From NCBI RefSeq assembly GCF_036016195.1, contig NZ_JAYWTM010000001.1, positions 186,001 through 250,000 on the forward strand: a DNA stretch of 64,000 nt, in the 5' to 3' direction. Source of the DNA: Brenneria populi (GTDB lineage Bacteria; Pseudomonadota; Gammaproteobacteria; Enterobacterales; Enterobacteriaceae). Below the pieces are notes generated by a model. The model was not told where the DNA came from and did not search any database. It worked only from the letters and a program-made list of their open reading frames with translations. Within the stretch, counting starts at the first letter, position 1, and each line of letters opens with the position of its first letter. The translations under genes and the position numbers were made by a program. Below are positions 24,971-34,184 of the stretch, in pieces.

Positions 24971-26467
24971 ATGGCACGTAGCACAGTAGAAGTACCTGAT
25001 GATGTTCAGATCTGGATGGGTGATGGCCGCTACAAAGAGGGCTTCTTCACTGAACTGGCGACGGACGAATTGGCGCGCGGGATCAACGAAGACGTTGTCA
25101 GGGCGATTTCAGCGAAGCGCAATGAACCCGAGTGGATGCTGGAGTTCCGGCTCAATGCCTATCGCGCATGGCTGGAAATGGAGGAGCCCCACTGGTTGAA
25201 AGCCAAATACCAGTCGCTCGACTACCAGGACTATAGCTATTACTCCGCGCCGTCCTGCGGCCATTGCGACGACAGCTGCGGCTCCCAGCCGGGCGCGACC
25301 CAGCAGTCGGGGGTTGCGGAGGTGAATAACTATCTGACCAGCGAAGTTGAAAACGCGTTTAATCAGCTTGGCGTGCCTGTGCGGGAAGGCGAGGCGGTCG
25401 CGGTGGACGCCATCTTCGACTCGGTTTCCGTGGCGACCACGTATCGGCGCGAACTGGCGGAGCAGGGCATCATTTTCTGTTCGTTCAGCGAAGCCATTCA
25501 GGATCACCCTGATTTGGTCCGGCAATACCTGGGCTCCGTCGTGCCGTCGAATGATAACTTTTTCGCGGCGCTGAATGCCGCGGTTGCCTCCGACGGCACC
25601 TTCGTCTACGTGCCGAAAGGCGTGCGCTGCCCGATGGAGCTGTCTACCTATTTCCGCATTAATGCGGCGAAAACCGGGCAGTTTGAACGCACGATCCTGA
25701 TTGCGGATGATGACAGCTACGTCAGCTATATCGAAGGGTGCTCCGCTCCGGTTCGCGATAGCTACCAGCTGCACGCCGCCGTGGTCGAGGTGATCGTGAA
25801 TAAGAACGCCGAAGTGAAATATTCCACCGTGCAAAACTGGTTCGCCGGCAATGACGCGGAAGGAGGCATCCTGAATTTCGTGACCAAGCGGGCGCTGTGC
25901 GCCGGCGAGAATGCGAAAATGTCATGGACGCAGTCGGAAACCGGTTCGGCCATCACCTGGAAATACCCCAGCGTGATCCTGCGCGGCGACAACTCGGTCG
26001 GCGAATTTTTCTCCGTCGCCCTGACCAATGGGTATCAACAGGCGGATACCGGGACCAAGATGATCCACATCGGGAAGAACACGCGTTCCACTATTATCTC
26101 CAAGGGGATTTCCGCCGGACACAGTGAAAACACCTATCGCGGGCTGGTGAAAATTATGCCGAGCGCGACCAACGCGCGTAACTTCACCCAGTGCGATTCA
26201 ATGCTGATTGGCGGCGATTGCGGCGCCCATACCTTCCCGTATGTGGAAGTGCGCAACAATAGCGCTCAGTTGGAACATGAGGCGACCACGTCGAAGATTG
26301 GCGAAGATCAGCTGTTTTACTGTCTGCAGCGGGGCATCAGCGAAGATGACGCCATCTCGATGATCGTCAACGGATTCTGTAAAGATGTGTTCTCCGAGCT
26401 GCCGCTGGAGTTCGCGGTCGAGGCGCAGAAGTTACTGGCGATTAGCCTGGAACACAGCGTGGGTTAA
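24971..26467 (+). CDS. sufB: Fe-S cluster scaffold subunit SufB
   Basis: A 498-residue scaffold subunit (E. coli 495) of SufBC2D, the site where sulfide and iron are assembled into a cluster. The N-terminal C-G-H-C-D-D-S-C group near residue 94, the beta-helical core and the C-terminal Q-C-D-S-M-L segment near residue 405, with the Cys essential for assembly in E. coli, are all present. It starts 13 bp after sufA. Confidence 0.95.
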   Translation: MARSTVEVPDDVQIWMGDGRYKEGFFTELATDELARGINEDVVRAISAKRNEPEWMLEFRLNAYRAWLEMEEPHWLKAKYQSLDYQDYSYYSAPSCGHCDDSCGSQPGATQQSGVAEVNNYLTSEVENAFNQLGVPVREGEAVAVDAIFDSVSVATTYRRELAEQGIIFCSFSEAIQDHPDLVRQYLGSVVPSNDNFFAALNAAVASDGTFVYVPKGVRCPMELSTYFRINAAKTGQFERTILIADDDSYVSYIEGCSAPVRDSYQLHAAVVEVIVNKNAEVKYSTVQNWFAGNDAEGGILNFVTKRALCAGENAKMSWTQSETGSAITWKYPSVILRGDNSVGEFFSVALTNGYQQADTGTKMIHIGKNTRSTIISKGISAGHSENTYRGLVKIMPSATNARNFTQCDSMLIGGDCGAHTFPYVEVRNNSAQLEHEATTSKIGEDQLFYCLQRGISEDDAISMIVNGFCKDVFSELPLEFAVEAQKLLAISLEHSVG

Positions 26468-26544
26468 TGCGTCGGCGCCGATGTTCCTTATCGGTCACGA
26501 AAATGATGAGCGTCGCAAGGTGCAAGACGCCTGAAGGATAGAGC

Positions 26545-27291
26545 ATGTTAAGTATTGAAAATTTGAAAGTCAGCGTAGAAGGCAAAGAGATCATCAAAGG
26601 ACTCAACCTCCAGGTTAAGCCGGGCGAGGTCCACGCCATTATGGGGCCGAACGGCTCGGGGAAAAGTACGCTCTCCGCCACGCTGGCGGGACGTGAAGAG
26701 TATGAAGTGACGGACGGCTCGGTAAGTTTTAAGGGCAAGGATTTGCTGGAGCTGGATCCTGAAGATCGCGCGGGCGAAGGCATCTTTATGGCGTTCCAAT
26801 ATCCGGTGGAGATTCCCGGCGTCAGCAACCAGTTTTTCCTGCAAACCGCGGTCAATGCGGTGCGTAAATACCGTCAGTTGGAGCCGCTGGACCGTTTCGA
26901 TTTCGCCGACTTTATCGAAGAGAAAATCAAGCTGCTGAATATGCCGGCGGACCTGCTGACGCGTTCCGTTAACGTCGGTTTCTCCGGCGGTGAGAAAAAG
27001 CGTAACGATATTCTGCAGATGGCGGCGCTTGAGCCGGATTTGTGCATCCTGGATGAAACCGACTCCGGTTTGGATATTGATGCGCTGAAGATCGTGGCCA
27101 ACGGCGTTAACTCGCTGCGTGACCAGCAGCGCGCGTTTATTATTGTGACGCACTACCAGCGTATTCTGGATTACATCAGACCGGATTATGTCCACGTTCT
27201 GTACCAGGGGCGCATCGTTAAATCCGGCGATTTCTCGCTGGTGAAACAGTTGGAGGAGCAAGGCTATGGCTGGCTTACCGACCAACAATAA
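26545..27291 (+). CDS. sufC: Suf complex ATPase SufC
   Basis: A 248-residue ABC-type ATPase of the SufBC2D complex; it is cytosolic and has no membrane partner. Walker A G-P-N-G-S-G-K-S-T is near residue 34, the signature F-S-G-G-E-K-K-R near 151 and Walker B L-C-I-L-D-E-T near 170; the Thr instead of Pro after D-E is a SufC trait. It follows sufB after 77 bp and its end overlaps sufD by 26 bp, as in E. coli. Confidence 0.95.
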   Translation: MLSIENLKVSVEGKEIIKGLNLQVKPGEVHAIMGPNGSGKSTLSATLAGREEYEVTDGSVSFKGKDLLELDPEDRAGEGIFMAFQYPVEIPGVSNQFFLQTAVNAVRKYRQLEPLDRFDFADFIEEKIKLLNMPADLLTRSVNVGFSGGEKKRNDILQMAALEPDLCILDETDSGLDIDALKIVANGVNSLRDQQRAFIIVTHYQRILDYIRPDYVHVLYQGRIVKSGDFSLVKQLEEQGYGWLTDQQ

Positions 27292-28606
27292 GGCTGTCGC
27301 CGCGAAAATCAGCGCCGAACAGAAACAGGAAAAGGCACTGCAGCAATGGCACAACCTGTTTGAAACCTACAGCGCCAAGCGCTCGGAGGATGCGCATCAG
27401 CACTGGCGGGAAGTGCTGCGCTTGGGGTTGCCTCACCGTAAGCACGAGCACTGGAAGTACACGCCGCTGGACGGGCTGTTGTCGCACGAATTCGTTTCCG
27501 CCAGCGCGCAGGTCGACCAGGCGGCGCTGGCGGCATTGGCGCTGCCGATCGATAGCTGGCGTCTGGTGTTTATCGACGGCAGGTTCAGCGCGGAGCTGAG
27601 CGATGCCGAGCGGGGGCCTTATCAGGTCGACGTCGATGCGGCGAACAAGCACGGCGAATTCCCCGCGCCGGTCCAGCCGGAAGTGTTTTTGCATCTGACC
27701 GAAAGCTTGGCCGTCGAGCGCACGCTGATTCGTTTGGCCGCCGGCGCGCAGGCGGAAAAGCCGCTGTATCTGCTGCACATTAGCAGCGGCCAGACTCAGG
27801 CGGCGTCTCTGAATACCGTGCATCACCGCCACCATCTTGATGTCGGGCGCGGCGCCAGCGCGCAGATTATCGAACACTATGTCAGTCTGGACGAGCGCGC
27901 GCACTTTACCGGCGCGCGCTTGACGATTAACGCCGGCGAAAATAGCCAGGTCGTTCATGCGAAGCTGGCGTTCGAAGCGGCGGCCGGCTACCACTTCGCG
28001 CATAACGATTTGGCGCTGGCGCGCGATGCGCGGGTGCGCAGCCAGAGCTTTCTGCTGGGCGCCGGGTTGACCCGGCATCACACCAGCGCGCAGCTTAATG
28101 GCGAAGGAACGAATCTGGTGATGAATAGCCTTATCATGCCGATCGGCAGCGAGGTTTGCGACACGCGCACGTATCTGGAGCACAACCAGGGCTATGGCGA
28201 AAGCCGGCAGTTGCATAAGACCATCGTCAACGATCGGGCGAAAGCGGTGTTTAACGGCATGATAAAAGTCGCGCCCCATGCCCTGAAAACCGACGGTCAG
28301 ATGACGAATAATAACCTGCTGCTGGGGCGCTTGGCGGAGGTGGATACCAAGCCGCAGCTGGAAATCTATGCCGACGACGTCAAATGCAGCCACGGCGCTA
28401 CCGTGGGGCGTATCGACGAAGAGCAGCTGTTCTATCTGCGTTCGCGCGGCATAACCCGGCAGGATGCGCAGCAGATGATTATCTTCGCTTTTGCCGCCGA
28501 ATTGACGGAGGCCATTGGCGATGAGACGCTGCGAGACGCCATACTGCAGCGTATCGCGCAACGTTTGCCGAGCGCACGGGCGGATTTATTGAAGGCGGAG
28601 CTATGA
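27266..28606 (+). CDS. sufD: Fe-S cluster assembly subunit SufD
   Basis: A 446-residue SufB paralogue (E. coli 423) that completes SufBC2D and is needed for iron acquisition. The start M-A-G-L-P and the R-K-H-E-H-W-K-Y-T-P-L block near residue 58 match E. coli; the extra length is an Ala/Lys/Gln-rich insert around residues 10-25. A conserved His within the C-terminal K-C-S-H-G-A-T-V-G-R segment lies at the SufB interface. It overlaps sufC by 26 bp and sufS by 4 bp. Confidence 0.94.
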   Translation: MAGLPTNNKAVAAKISAEQKQEKALQQWHNLFETYSAKRSEDAHQHWREVLRLGLPHRKHEHWKYTPLDGLLSHEFVSASAQVDQAALAALALPIDSWRLVFIDGRFSAELSDAERGPYQVDVDAANKHGEFPAPVQPEVFLHLTESLAVERTLIRLAAGAQAEKPLYLLHISSGQTQAASLNTVHHRHHLDVGRGASAQIIEHYVSLDERAHFTGARLTINAGENSQVVHAKLAFEAAAGYHFAHNDLALARDARVRSQSFLLGAGLTRHHTSAQLNGEGTNLVMNSLIMPIGSEVCDTRTYLEHNQGYGESRQLHKTIVNDRAKAVFNGMIKVAPHALKTDGQMTNNNLLLGRLAEVDTKPQLEIYADDVKCSHGATVGRIDEEQLFYLRSRGITRQDAQQMIIFAFAAELTEAIGDETLRDAILQRIAQRLPSARADLLKAEL

Positions 28607-29826
28607 GTTATCCAATCGAACGAGTGCGGGCCGATTTCCCTTTGCTGGCGACCGCCGTGAACGGCGAGCCGCTGGCGTATCTGGACAGCGCGGCCAGCGC
28701 GCAAAAACCGCGTCAGGTTATCGATCGCGAGCTGGCTTTTTACCAGCATGAGTACGCGGCCGTGCATCGCGGCATTCATACCTTGAGCGCGCAGGCCACC
28801 AGCGCGATGGAAGCGGTGCGCCAACAGGTCGCCTCTTTTATCAACGCGGCGTCGGCGGAAGAGATCGTTTTCGTGCGCGGCTCGACGGAAGCGATTAACC
28901 TGGTCGCGAACAGCTACGGACGCACGTTTCTTGCGCCCGGCGACAATCTCGTCATTACTGAGATGGAGCACCATGCCAATATCGTTCCCTGGCAGATGCT
29001 GGCGCAGGCGCGGGGCGTTGAAGTCCGCGTGCTGCCGCTGACGTCGGAAGGGACGCTGGATATGAGCAGACTTCCGGCCTTGCTGGATGCCCGCACCCGA
29101 CTGTTGGCCGTGACCCATATCTCAAATGTGTTGGGCACCCTGAACCCGGTTAAAGAGATTATCGCCCAGGCAAAAGCCGCCGGCGCCGTCGTTCTGGTCG
29201 ACGGCGCGCAGTCGATAATGCATCAGCCGGTCGATGTGCGAGATTTGGACTGCGACTTTTATGTCTTTTCCGGCCACAAGATCTACGGCCCTTCCGGGAT
29301 CGGCGTGCTGTATGGCAAAAGCGAACTCTTACAGGCGATGCCGCCCTGGGAAGGCGGCGGGGCGATGATCCGCGAAGTGAGCCTGCGTAACGGCACCACT
29401 TATGCCGATGCGCCCTGGCGCTTCGAAGCCGGTTCGCCCAATACCGCCGGCATCATGGGGCTGGGCGCCGCGCTGAGCTACGTGGAGGCGTTAGGGCGCG
29501 AAACGATTCAGCGATATGAAAGCTCGCTGATGGGCTATGCGCTGGAAGCGCTGGCGCAGGTGCCTGATTTAATTCAATACGGGCCGGCGCAAAGGCACGG
29601 CGTCATTGCGTTTAACCTCGGCCGGCATCATGCCTATGACGTCGGCAGTTTCCTCGATCGGTATGGTATTGCCATTCGCACCGGCCACCACTGCGCGATG
29701 CCGCTGATGGAGCACTATCGTGTTTCCAGCATGTGCCGCGCCTCGCTGGCGGTTTATACTACACGCGAAGAGATTGACCGGCTGGTTGCCGGGTTGCAAC
29801 GTATCCATCGATTGCTGGGCGATTAA
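28603..29826 (+). CDS. sufS: Cysteine desulfurase SufS
   Basis: A 407-residue PLP enzyme (E. coli 406) that takes sulfur from L-cysteine and passes it as persulfide to SufE. The PLP Lys is in F-S-G-H-K-I-Y-G-P near residue 227 and the persulfide Cys in R-T-G-H-H-C-A-M-P near residue 365. Type II desulfurases of this kind are active under oxidative stress and iron limitation. Confidence 0.95.
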   Translation: MSYPIERVRADFPLLATAVNGEPLAYLDSAASAQKPRQVIDRELAFYQHEYAAVHRGIHTLSAQATSAMEAVRQQVASFINAASAEEIVFVRGSTEAINLVANSYGRTFLAPGDNLVITEMEHHANIVPWQMLAQARGVEVRVLPLTSEGTLDMSRLPALLDARTRLLAVTHISNVLGTLNPVKEIIAQAKAAGAVVLVDGAQSIMHQPVDVRDLDCDFYVFSGHKIYGPSGIGVLYGKSELLQAMPPWEGGGAMIREVSLRNGTTYADAPWRFEAGSPNTAGIMGLGAALSYVEALGRETIQRYESSLMGYALEALAQVPDLIQYGPAQRHGVIAFNLGRHHAYDVGSFLDRYGIAIRTGHHCAMPLMEHYRVSSMCRASLAVYTTREEIDRLVAGLQRIHRLLGD

Positions 29827-29856
29827 ACGACGGTTTTGTCGCCTGGGGAGGTAAAA

Positions 29857-30273
29857 ATGGCAAGTCTGCCGGATCCGCAGAAATTAATACGTAACTTTTC
29901 ACGTTGCCATAATTGGGAAGAGAAGTATCTTTATATCATTGAGCTGGGCGCGCGTTTGGCGCCGCTGCCCGAAGCGTGGCGCCAGACCGAAAATTTGATT
30001 TCGGGCTGCCAGAGCCAGGTGTGGATTGTGATGCAGCGCGACGAGCAAGGCGCTGTAACCCTGCATGGCGACAGCGACGCCGCCATCGTGAAGGGGTTGA
30101 TTGCCGTGGTGTTCAGTCTCTATCAGGGATTGAGCGCGCAGGCGATCGTCGAACTGGATGTCCGCCCCTTTTTTCAGGATCTGGCGCTGAGCCAGCACCT
30201 GACGCCATCCCGCTCACAGGGGCTGGAGGCGATGCTGCGGGCCATTCGTGCCAAGGCGGCGCAGCTATCCTAG
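29857..30273 (+). CDS. sufE: Sulfur acceptor protein SufE
   Basis: A 138-residue protein, the same length as E. coli SufE. It accepts persulfide sulfur from SufS and delivers it to SufB. The acceptor Cys lies in I-S-G-C-Q-S-Q-V-W near residue 51. The ATG at 29857 is behind a strong GGGGAGG site and gives the E. coli-like start; the seven upstream in-frame codons are not favoured. Last gene of the operon. Confidence 0.95.
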   Translation: MASLPDPQKLIRNFSRCHNWEEKYLYIIELGARLAPLPEAWRQTENLISGCQSQVWIVMQRDEQGAVTLHGDSDAAIVKGLIAVVFSLYQGLSAQAIVELDVRPFFQDLALSQHLTPSRSQGLEAMLRAIRAKAAQLS

Positions 30274-30286
30274 CCCTATCTTCAAT

Positions 30287-30306
30287 GCCCGCGATGGTCA
30301 GCGGGC
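30287..30306 (+). terminator. Probable terminator of the suf operon
   Basis: GCCCGC pairs with GCGGGC around an 8-base loop, 14 bp after the sufE stop, followed by GTTT. Short but well placed. The rest of 30307-30765 has no convincing ORF; it is A+T-rich up to about 30560 and then includes a repeat fragment. Confidence 0.5.
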
Positions 30307-30612
30307 GTTTCAAATCGCCGAGCCGCAACGCCGGCGACCACATTCCCCCGCATGGCCTGCCGTCGCTTTTTATCTTTTCCGGCTTAAGCCATTGAAAGTC
30401 GCAGGTATAAATAAATTAACATTCCGATCTTTCAGAATTAGTCCCGTATATTTATTCCCCGCTAAATTTTATTCTGGGCTGGCATTTGTAAAGAAATGCA
30501 TATCAATGGATTGATTTTTAAATAAAATATCATTTTGTTACAACAATGCTAATATAGCCGGAGCATGCGACTGGTTGTTCAAAAGAGAACCAGGCATCGT
30601 TTTTTAAACCGA

Positions 30613-30646
30613 CGTATACCCGTTATCTTTCAGGCTGCAAGTGCGT
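30613..30646 (-). repeat. Fragment of the dispersed repeat in the ldtE leader
   Basis: CGTATACCCGTTATCTTTC then AGGCTGCAAGTGCGTTGG corresponds to the reverse complement of the right end of the copies near 20 kb. Only this end is kept. It lies about 120 bp before ldtE. Confidence 0.5.
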
Positions 30647-30765
30647 TGGAGGACTTTGTCGATCCCGGTCGCCTGATGTCTCTACGCGTGCGGGATTATC
30701 CCGCCCTCCGCCTTTCAGCCGGCGGTGAAATCTATTGGGTATCATCAGTGAGTAGGGAATCTAGT

Positions 30766-31788
30766 ATGAAACGTGCGTTAACGTTACTTGGAATGGCATT
30801 CGCGACCTATCTGGCGGCGAGCGGCGCGGCCAGCGCCACGGAATACCCGCTACCGCCGCCAAATAGCCGTCTTATCGGCGAAAACATCGCCTATACCGTC
30901 CCCGATGACGGCCGCCCGTTAGAAGCTATTGCCGCTGATTTTAAAATCGGCTTATTAGGGATGCTGGAAGCCAATCCGGGAACCGATCCCTATCTGCCGA
31001 AAGCCGGTTCAACGTTAACCATCCCGACTCAAATGCTGCTGCCGGACACCCCGCGCGAGGGCATTGTGGTTAACCTGGCGGAGCTGCGGCTTTATTACTA
31101 TCCGAAGGGGAAAAACACCGTTATCGTCTATCCCATAGGCATTGGTCAACTGGGGCGCAAAACGCCGCTGATGGTGACTTCCGTCTCCGAGAAGCGAGCG
31201 AACCCGACCTGGACGCCAACCGCGAATATCCGTAAGCACTATCTGGAAGAGCAGGGCGTTGTGCTGCCGGCGGTGGTGCCTGCCGGGCCTGATAACCCGA
31301 TGGGGCTCTTCGCTCTGCGTTTGGCGGCGCACGGCGGCGTATATCTGCTCCACGGCACCAATGCGAATTTCGGTATCGGCATGCGCGTCAGCTCCGGCTG
31401 CATCCGGTTACGGCCTGATGACATCGAAGCGCTGTTTAATACCGTCCCTGTCGGTACGCGGGTGCAAATCGTTAATGATGCGATTAAGACGTCGGTAGAG
31501 CCTGACGGCAAACGTTATGTCGAGGTGCATCAGCCGTTGTCGAAAACGGAACGGGATGACCCGCAAACCATGCCGATCGGCATCAATAAAAAGACCAAGG
31601 CATTTATTGGCAACGCGGATACGGACGCCAAAGCCGTCGCAGACGCCATTGTGCGCCGTTCCGGCATGCCGGTGTTGGTTAATGTGGGTCAGGATATCAA
31701 TAGCTACCAGGAGGCGTTGCAGCCGGTCTCTGATGGCCGTGAGATGCCGCGGGCGGCGCCCATTACCGCGATCGGTACGTCTGAGTAA
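30766..31788 (+). CDS. ldtE: L,D-transpeptidase LdtE-like (YnhG)
   Basis: A 340-residue periplasmic YkuD-family transpeptidase (E. coli LdtE 334). LdtD and LdtE form mDAP-mDAP (3-3) cross-links in murein, while LdtA, B and C anchor Lpp. A signal peptide ends at A-S-G-A-A-S-A-T (about residue 24); a LysM-like region follows (residues 35-85), then the catalytic motif H-G-T-N...S-S-G-C-I-R-L with nucleophile Cys212. I chose the ATG at 30766 because it begins the signal peptide; the frame is open for 67 more codons upstream. Synteny (suf-ldtE-lpp-pykF) supports LdtE. Confidence 0.88.
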   Translation: MKRALTLLGMAFATYLAASGAASATEYPLPPPNSRLIGENIAYTVPDDGRPLEAIAADFKIGLLGMLEANPGTDPYLPKAGSTLTIPTQMLLPDTPREGIVVNLAELRLYYYPKGKNTVIVYPIGIGQLGRKTPLMVTSVSEKRANPTWTPTANIRKHYLEEQGVVLPAVVPAGPDNPMGLFALRLAAHGGVYLLHGTNANFGIGMRVSSGCIRLRPDDIEALFNTVPVGTRVQIVNDAIKTSVEPDGKRYVEVHQPLSKTERDDPQTMPIGINKKTKAFIGNADTDAKAVADAIVRRSGMPVLVNVGQDINSYQEALQPVSDGREMPRAAPITAIGTSE

Positions 31789-31879
31789 CGGAAATCAATC
31801 CGGCCGCGCGGGGGCGTCGCCGGTTTTTTCCGCAGGGATGAACGAAACGAATGGAATACGGAAAAACGAGGATAAAAAA

Positions 31880-31904
31880 ATGGCGCATATTCTGCGCCAT
31901 TTTT
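31880..31904. terminator. Bidirectional terminator between ldtE and lpp
   Basis: ATGGCGCA pairs with TGCGCCAT around a 5-base loop, with an A-run on one side and a T-run on the other, so it can end both the lpp transcript (minus) and ldtE (plus). Confidence 0.85.
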
Positions 31905-31922
31905 ATTACTTAACCAGTTCGA

Positions 31923-32159
31923 TTACTTTTTGTAAGTGCGAACTTGGTTGTCCAGACGCTGGTTAGCACGAGCTGCGTCGTCTTTAGCAGCCTGTACGTC
32001 GGAGCGGATTGCGTTCACGTCGTTGCTCAGTTGATCAACTTTAGCGTTCAGAGTCTGAACGTCAGAAGACAGTTGATCGATTTTAGCATTGCTGGAACAA
32101 CCGGCCAGCAGAGTAGAACCCAGGATTACCGCGCCCAGCACCAGTTTAGTACGATTCAT
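31923..32159 (-). CDS. lpp: Major outer membrane (Braun) lipoprotein Lpp
   Basis: A 78-residue lipoprotein with the same length as E. coli Lpp. The signal peptide ends L-L-A-G-C with lipidated Cys21; the mature part is a heptad coiled coil (repeats of I/V-D-Q-L-S-x-D-V) that trimerises, and the C-terminal Lys78 is the site of covalent attachment to murein mDAP. The leader keeps the E. coli pattern with GAGGGTATTAATA before the ATG. Confidence 0.97.
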   Translation of the reverse strand: MNRTKLVLGAVILGSTLLAGCSSNAKIDQLSSDVQTLNAKVDQLSNDVNAIRSDVQAAKDDAARANQRLDNQVRTYKK

Positions 32160-32196
32160 TATTAATACCCTCTAGATTGAGTTAATCTCCATGTAG

Positions 32197-32233
32197 CGTG
32201 ACAAGTATTACACAAACTTTTTTCTAATGAGAA
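32197..32233 (-). promoter_or_regulatory. lpp promoter
   Basis: On the minus strand TTCTCA (32228-32233), a 17-bp spacer and TAATAC (32205-32210) precede the start at about 32197 (GCTACATGGAG), as in E. coli lpp. The 305-bp lpp-pykF gap also holds the pykF terminator; nothing else is recognised. Confidence 0.8.
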
Positions 32234-32413
32234 TAAATTTTTGATGAGAACATGCTTAATTTTGATCGTTAGCTCAAAGAAGCAGCGGGTTTTTCAATAT
32301 GGTGAAAAAAGCAAAGAAAACAGCGCCGTTTTCATCAGAAAAGTCCTAGCTTTTGGGTATTAAAATCGGTATCGAATAGGCGTGTTCATTTCGCCATGAT
32401 AACGGCAGAATAT

Positions 32414-32441
32414 AAAAAAGCGCCTCGAAAGGCGCTTTTTT
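32414..32441 (-). terminator. Terminator of pykF
   Basis: AAAAAGCGCCT and AGGCGCTTTTTT form a stem with a 4-base loop, 24 bp after the pykF stop. Long A/T tracts on both sides make it efficient on the minus strand. Confidence 0.88.
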
Positions 32442-32464
32442 AATATATGAAGCAGCAACCGCGG

Positions 32465-33877
32465 TTAGAGACGGTGTACGGATGCGGTGTTGGTGGTGCC
32501 GCTTGGCACCAGCGCGCCGGAAACCATGACCACGACATCGCCGGCTTGCGCGTGGCCGCTGTTTAACGCCGCTTCTTTACCGATGCGATAGAAGTCATCG
32601 GTAGAGGCGATCTCTTTTACCAGCAGGGGATCGACGCCTTTCGTCAGCAGCAGCTGGCGGGCGGTCAATTCATTGGTGGTCAGCGCCAGAATACGCGCGT
32701 TGGGGAAGTATTTACGGATGGATTTCGCGGATTTGCCGCCGCTGGTGGCTACTACGATTAACGGCGCGTCCAGTTTTTCCGCGGTTTCAACCGCGCCGCG
32801 GCACACGGCTTCAGTGATGCGCAGTTTGCCCAGCGGTTTGATGGTATCCAGACGAGACTTCATGACGGTGTCGGTACGTTGGCAGATGGTCGCCATAATC
32901 GTTACCGCTTCCAGCGGATATTTCCCTTTGGCGCTTTCGCCGGACAGCATAACCGCGTCGGTGCCGTCGATGATGGCGTTAGCTACGTCGCCGGCTTCCG
33001 CGCGGGTAGGACGCGGGTTTTTGATCATGGAGTCGAGCATCTGCGTGGCGGTGATAACCACTTTACGCGCCAGATTGCATTTTTCGATCATCATTTTCTG
33101 CGCGAAGATCACTTCTTCAACCGGAATTTCAACGCCCAGGTCGCCGCGAGCAACCATGATGCCGTCGGAGGCTTCCAGAATTTCGTCGAAGTTGTTTAGA
33201 CCTTCCTGGTTTTCGATTTTGGAAATGATCTGAATGTTTTCGCCGCCGTGCTGTTTCAGGTGCGCGCGGATTTCCTCAACGTCGGAACGTTTACGGATAA
33301 AGGATGCGGCAACAAAGTCCACGCCTTGTTCGCAGCCAAAAATCAGGTCGCGTTTGTCTTTTTCCGCCAGCGCCGGCAACTGAATGGATACGCCCGGCAG
33401 GTTAACGCCTTTGTTTTCGCCCAGATCGCCGTTATTCAATACCTTACAGACAACTTCGTTGCCGTTGATCGCCGTGACTTCCATGCCGATTAATCCATCA
33501 TCGACCAGCACGGTATTGCCGACGCTCAGGTCTTCCGTGAAGCCCGCATAGGTAACCGCAACGCGATCTTTGTTGCCGACGACGCTCTGGTCGGTGGTGA
33601 AAGTGAAGGTTTGGCCGGCGCTCAGGGAAACGTCGGAACCGTTTTCCAGCTTCATGGTACGGATTTCCGGCCCTTTGGTATCGAGCAGGATGGCCGCTTT
33701 CTTACCGGTTTTCGCCAGCACCGCGCGCAGGTTTTTGATGCGTTGACCGTGTTCGGCGTAATCCCCATGCGAGAAGTTCAGGCGCATCACGTTCATGCCG
33801 GCGTCCAGCATGCTGCCCAGCATTTCTTCTGATTCTGTCTTAGGCCCGATGGTACAAACAATTTTTGTCTTTTTCAT
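32465..33877 (-). CDS. pykF: Pyruvate kinase I (fructose-1,6-bisphosphate-activated)
   Basis: A 470-residue glycolytic enzyme that converts phosphoenolpyruvate and ADP to pyruvate and ATP; the same length as E. coli PykF and nearly identical in the first 35 residues (K-K-T-K-I-V-C-T-I-G-P-K-T). The active-site blocks L-L-D-T-K-G-P-E-I-R, I-S-K-I-E-N-Q-E-G and M-V-A-R-G-D-L-G-V-E are present; the C-terminal G-A-L-V-P-S-G-T-T-N-T loop belongs to the fructose-1,6-bisphosphate site. Confidence 0.97.
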   Translation of the reverse strand: MKKTKIVCTIGPKTESEEMLGSMLDAGMNVMRLNFSHGDYAEHGQRIKNLRAVLAKTGKKAAILLDTKGPEIRTMKLENGSDVSLSAGQTFTFTTDQSVVGNKDRVAVTYAGFTEDLSVGNTVLVDDGLIGMEVTAINGNEVVCKVLNNGDLGENKGVNLPGVSIQLPALAEKDKRDLIFGCEQGVDFVAASFIRKRSDVEEIRAHLKQHGGENIQIISKIENQEGLNNFDEILEASDGIMVARGDLGVEIPVEEVIFAQKMMIEKCNLARKVVITATQMLDSMIKNPRPTRAEAGDVANAIIDGTDAVMLSGESAKGKYPLEAVTIMATICQRTDTVMKSRLDTIKPLGKLRITEAVCRGAVETAEKLDAPLIVVATSGGKSAKSIRKYFPNARILALTTNELTARQLLLTKGVDPLLVKEIASTDDFYRIGKEAALNSGHAQAGDVVVMVSGALVPSGTTNTASVHRL

Positions 33878-34085
33878 AGGATAGCTTCTACAAGTTGTGA
33901 TGGATAAAAAACGATTGAACCGAAGGTTGCGAGAGGATGAACCTCCGGAGAGAATTTATTTGGGTACGGCCTGAAAGAGATAAGTATAGATGATGAACTA
34001 CGTAACCGATTATCGCGTTGGCGTGACGAGATAAAGGTAAGCGATGCCTTGAGTAATGATTTTAATGATAGTGGCACGTTAATTA

Positions 34086-34099
34086 GCTGAAACCATTCA
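34086..34099 (+). promoter_or_regulatory. Cra (FruR) operator of pykF
   Basis: GCTGAAACCATTCA matches the Cra consensus RSTGAAWCSNTHHW in full. It falls about 12-25 bases downstream of the predicted pykF start, fitting repression by Cra relieved by fructose-1-phosphate, as in E. coli. Confidence 0.8.
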
Positions 34100-34117
34100 A
34101 TTGAAACAACGTTCCGT

Positions 34118-34145
34118 ATTATAGTGGTTAGCCGATGAGAAACAA
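34118..34145 (-). promoter_or_regulatory. pykF promoter
   Basis: On the minus strand TTGTTT (34140-34145), a 16-bp spacer and a perfect TATAAT (34118-34123). Transcription would start near 34111 and give a leader of about 230 bases, which has no convincing ORF. Confidence 0.75.
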
Positions 34146-34184
34146 GGTGGTTGAGGGCCCCAAAGCGCATATTTTAGCCGGTTT

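Noticed and set aside
27275..28561. 428-codon open frame on the minus strand inside sufD
   Set aside because: Antisense shadow of sufD; the composition is typical of a reverse frame and no domain is recognised.
30248..30514. 88-codon plus-strand frame across the end of sufE
   Set aside because: It overlaps the sufE end and the suf terminator; no similarity.
33874..34170. 98-codon minus-strand frame overlapping the pykF leader
   Set aside because: It spans the predicted pykF promoter and Cra operator and overlaps the pykF start; no similarity or ribosome binding site.
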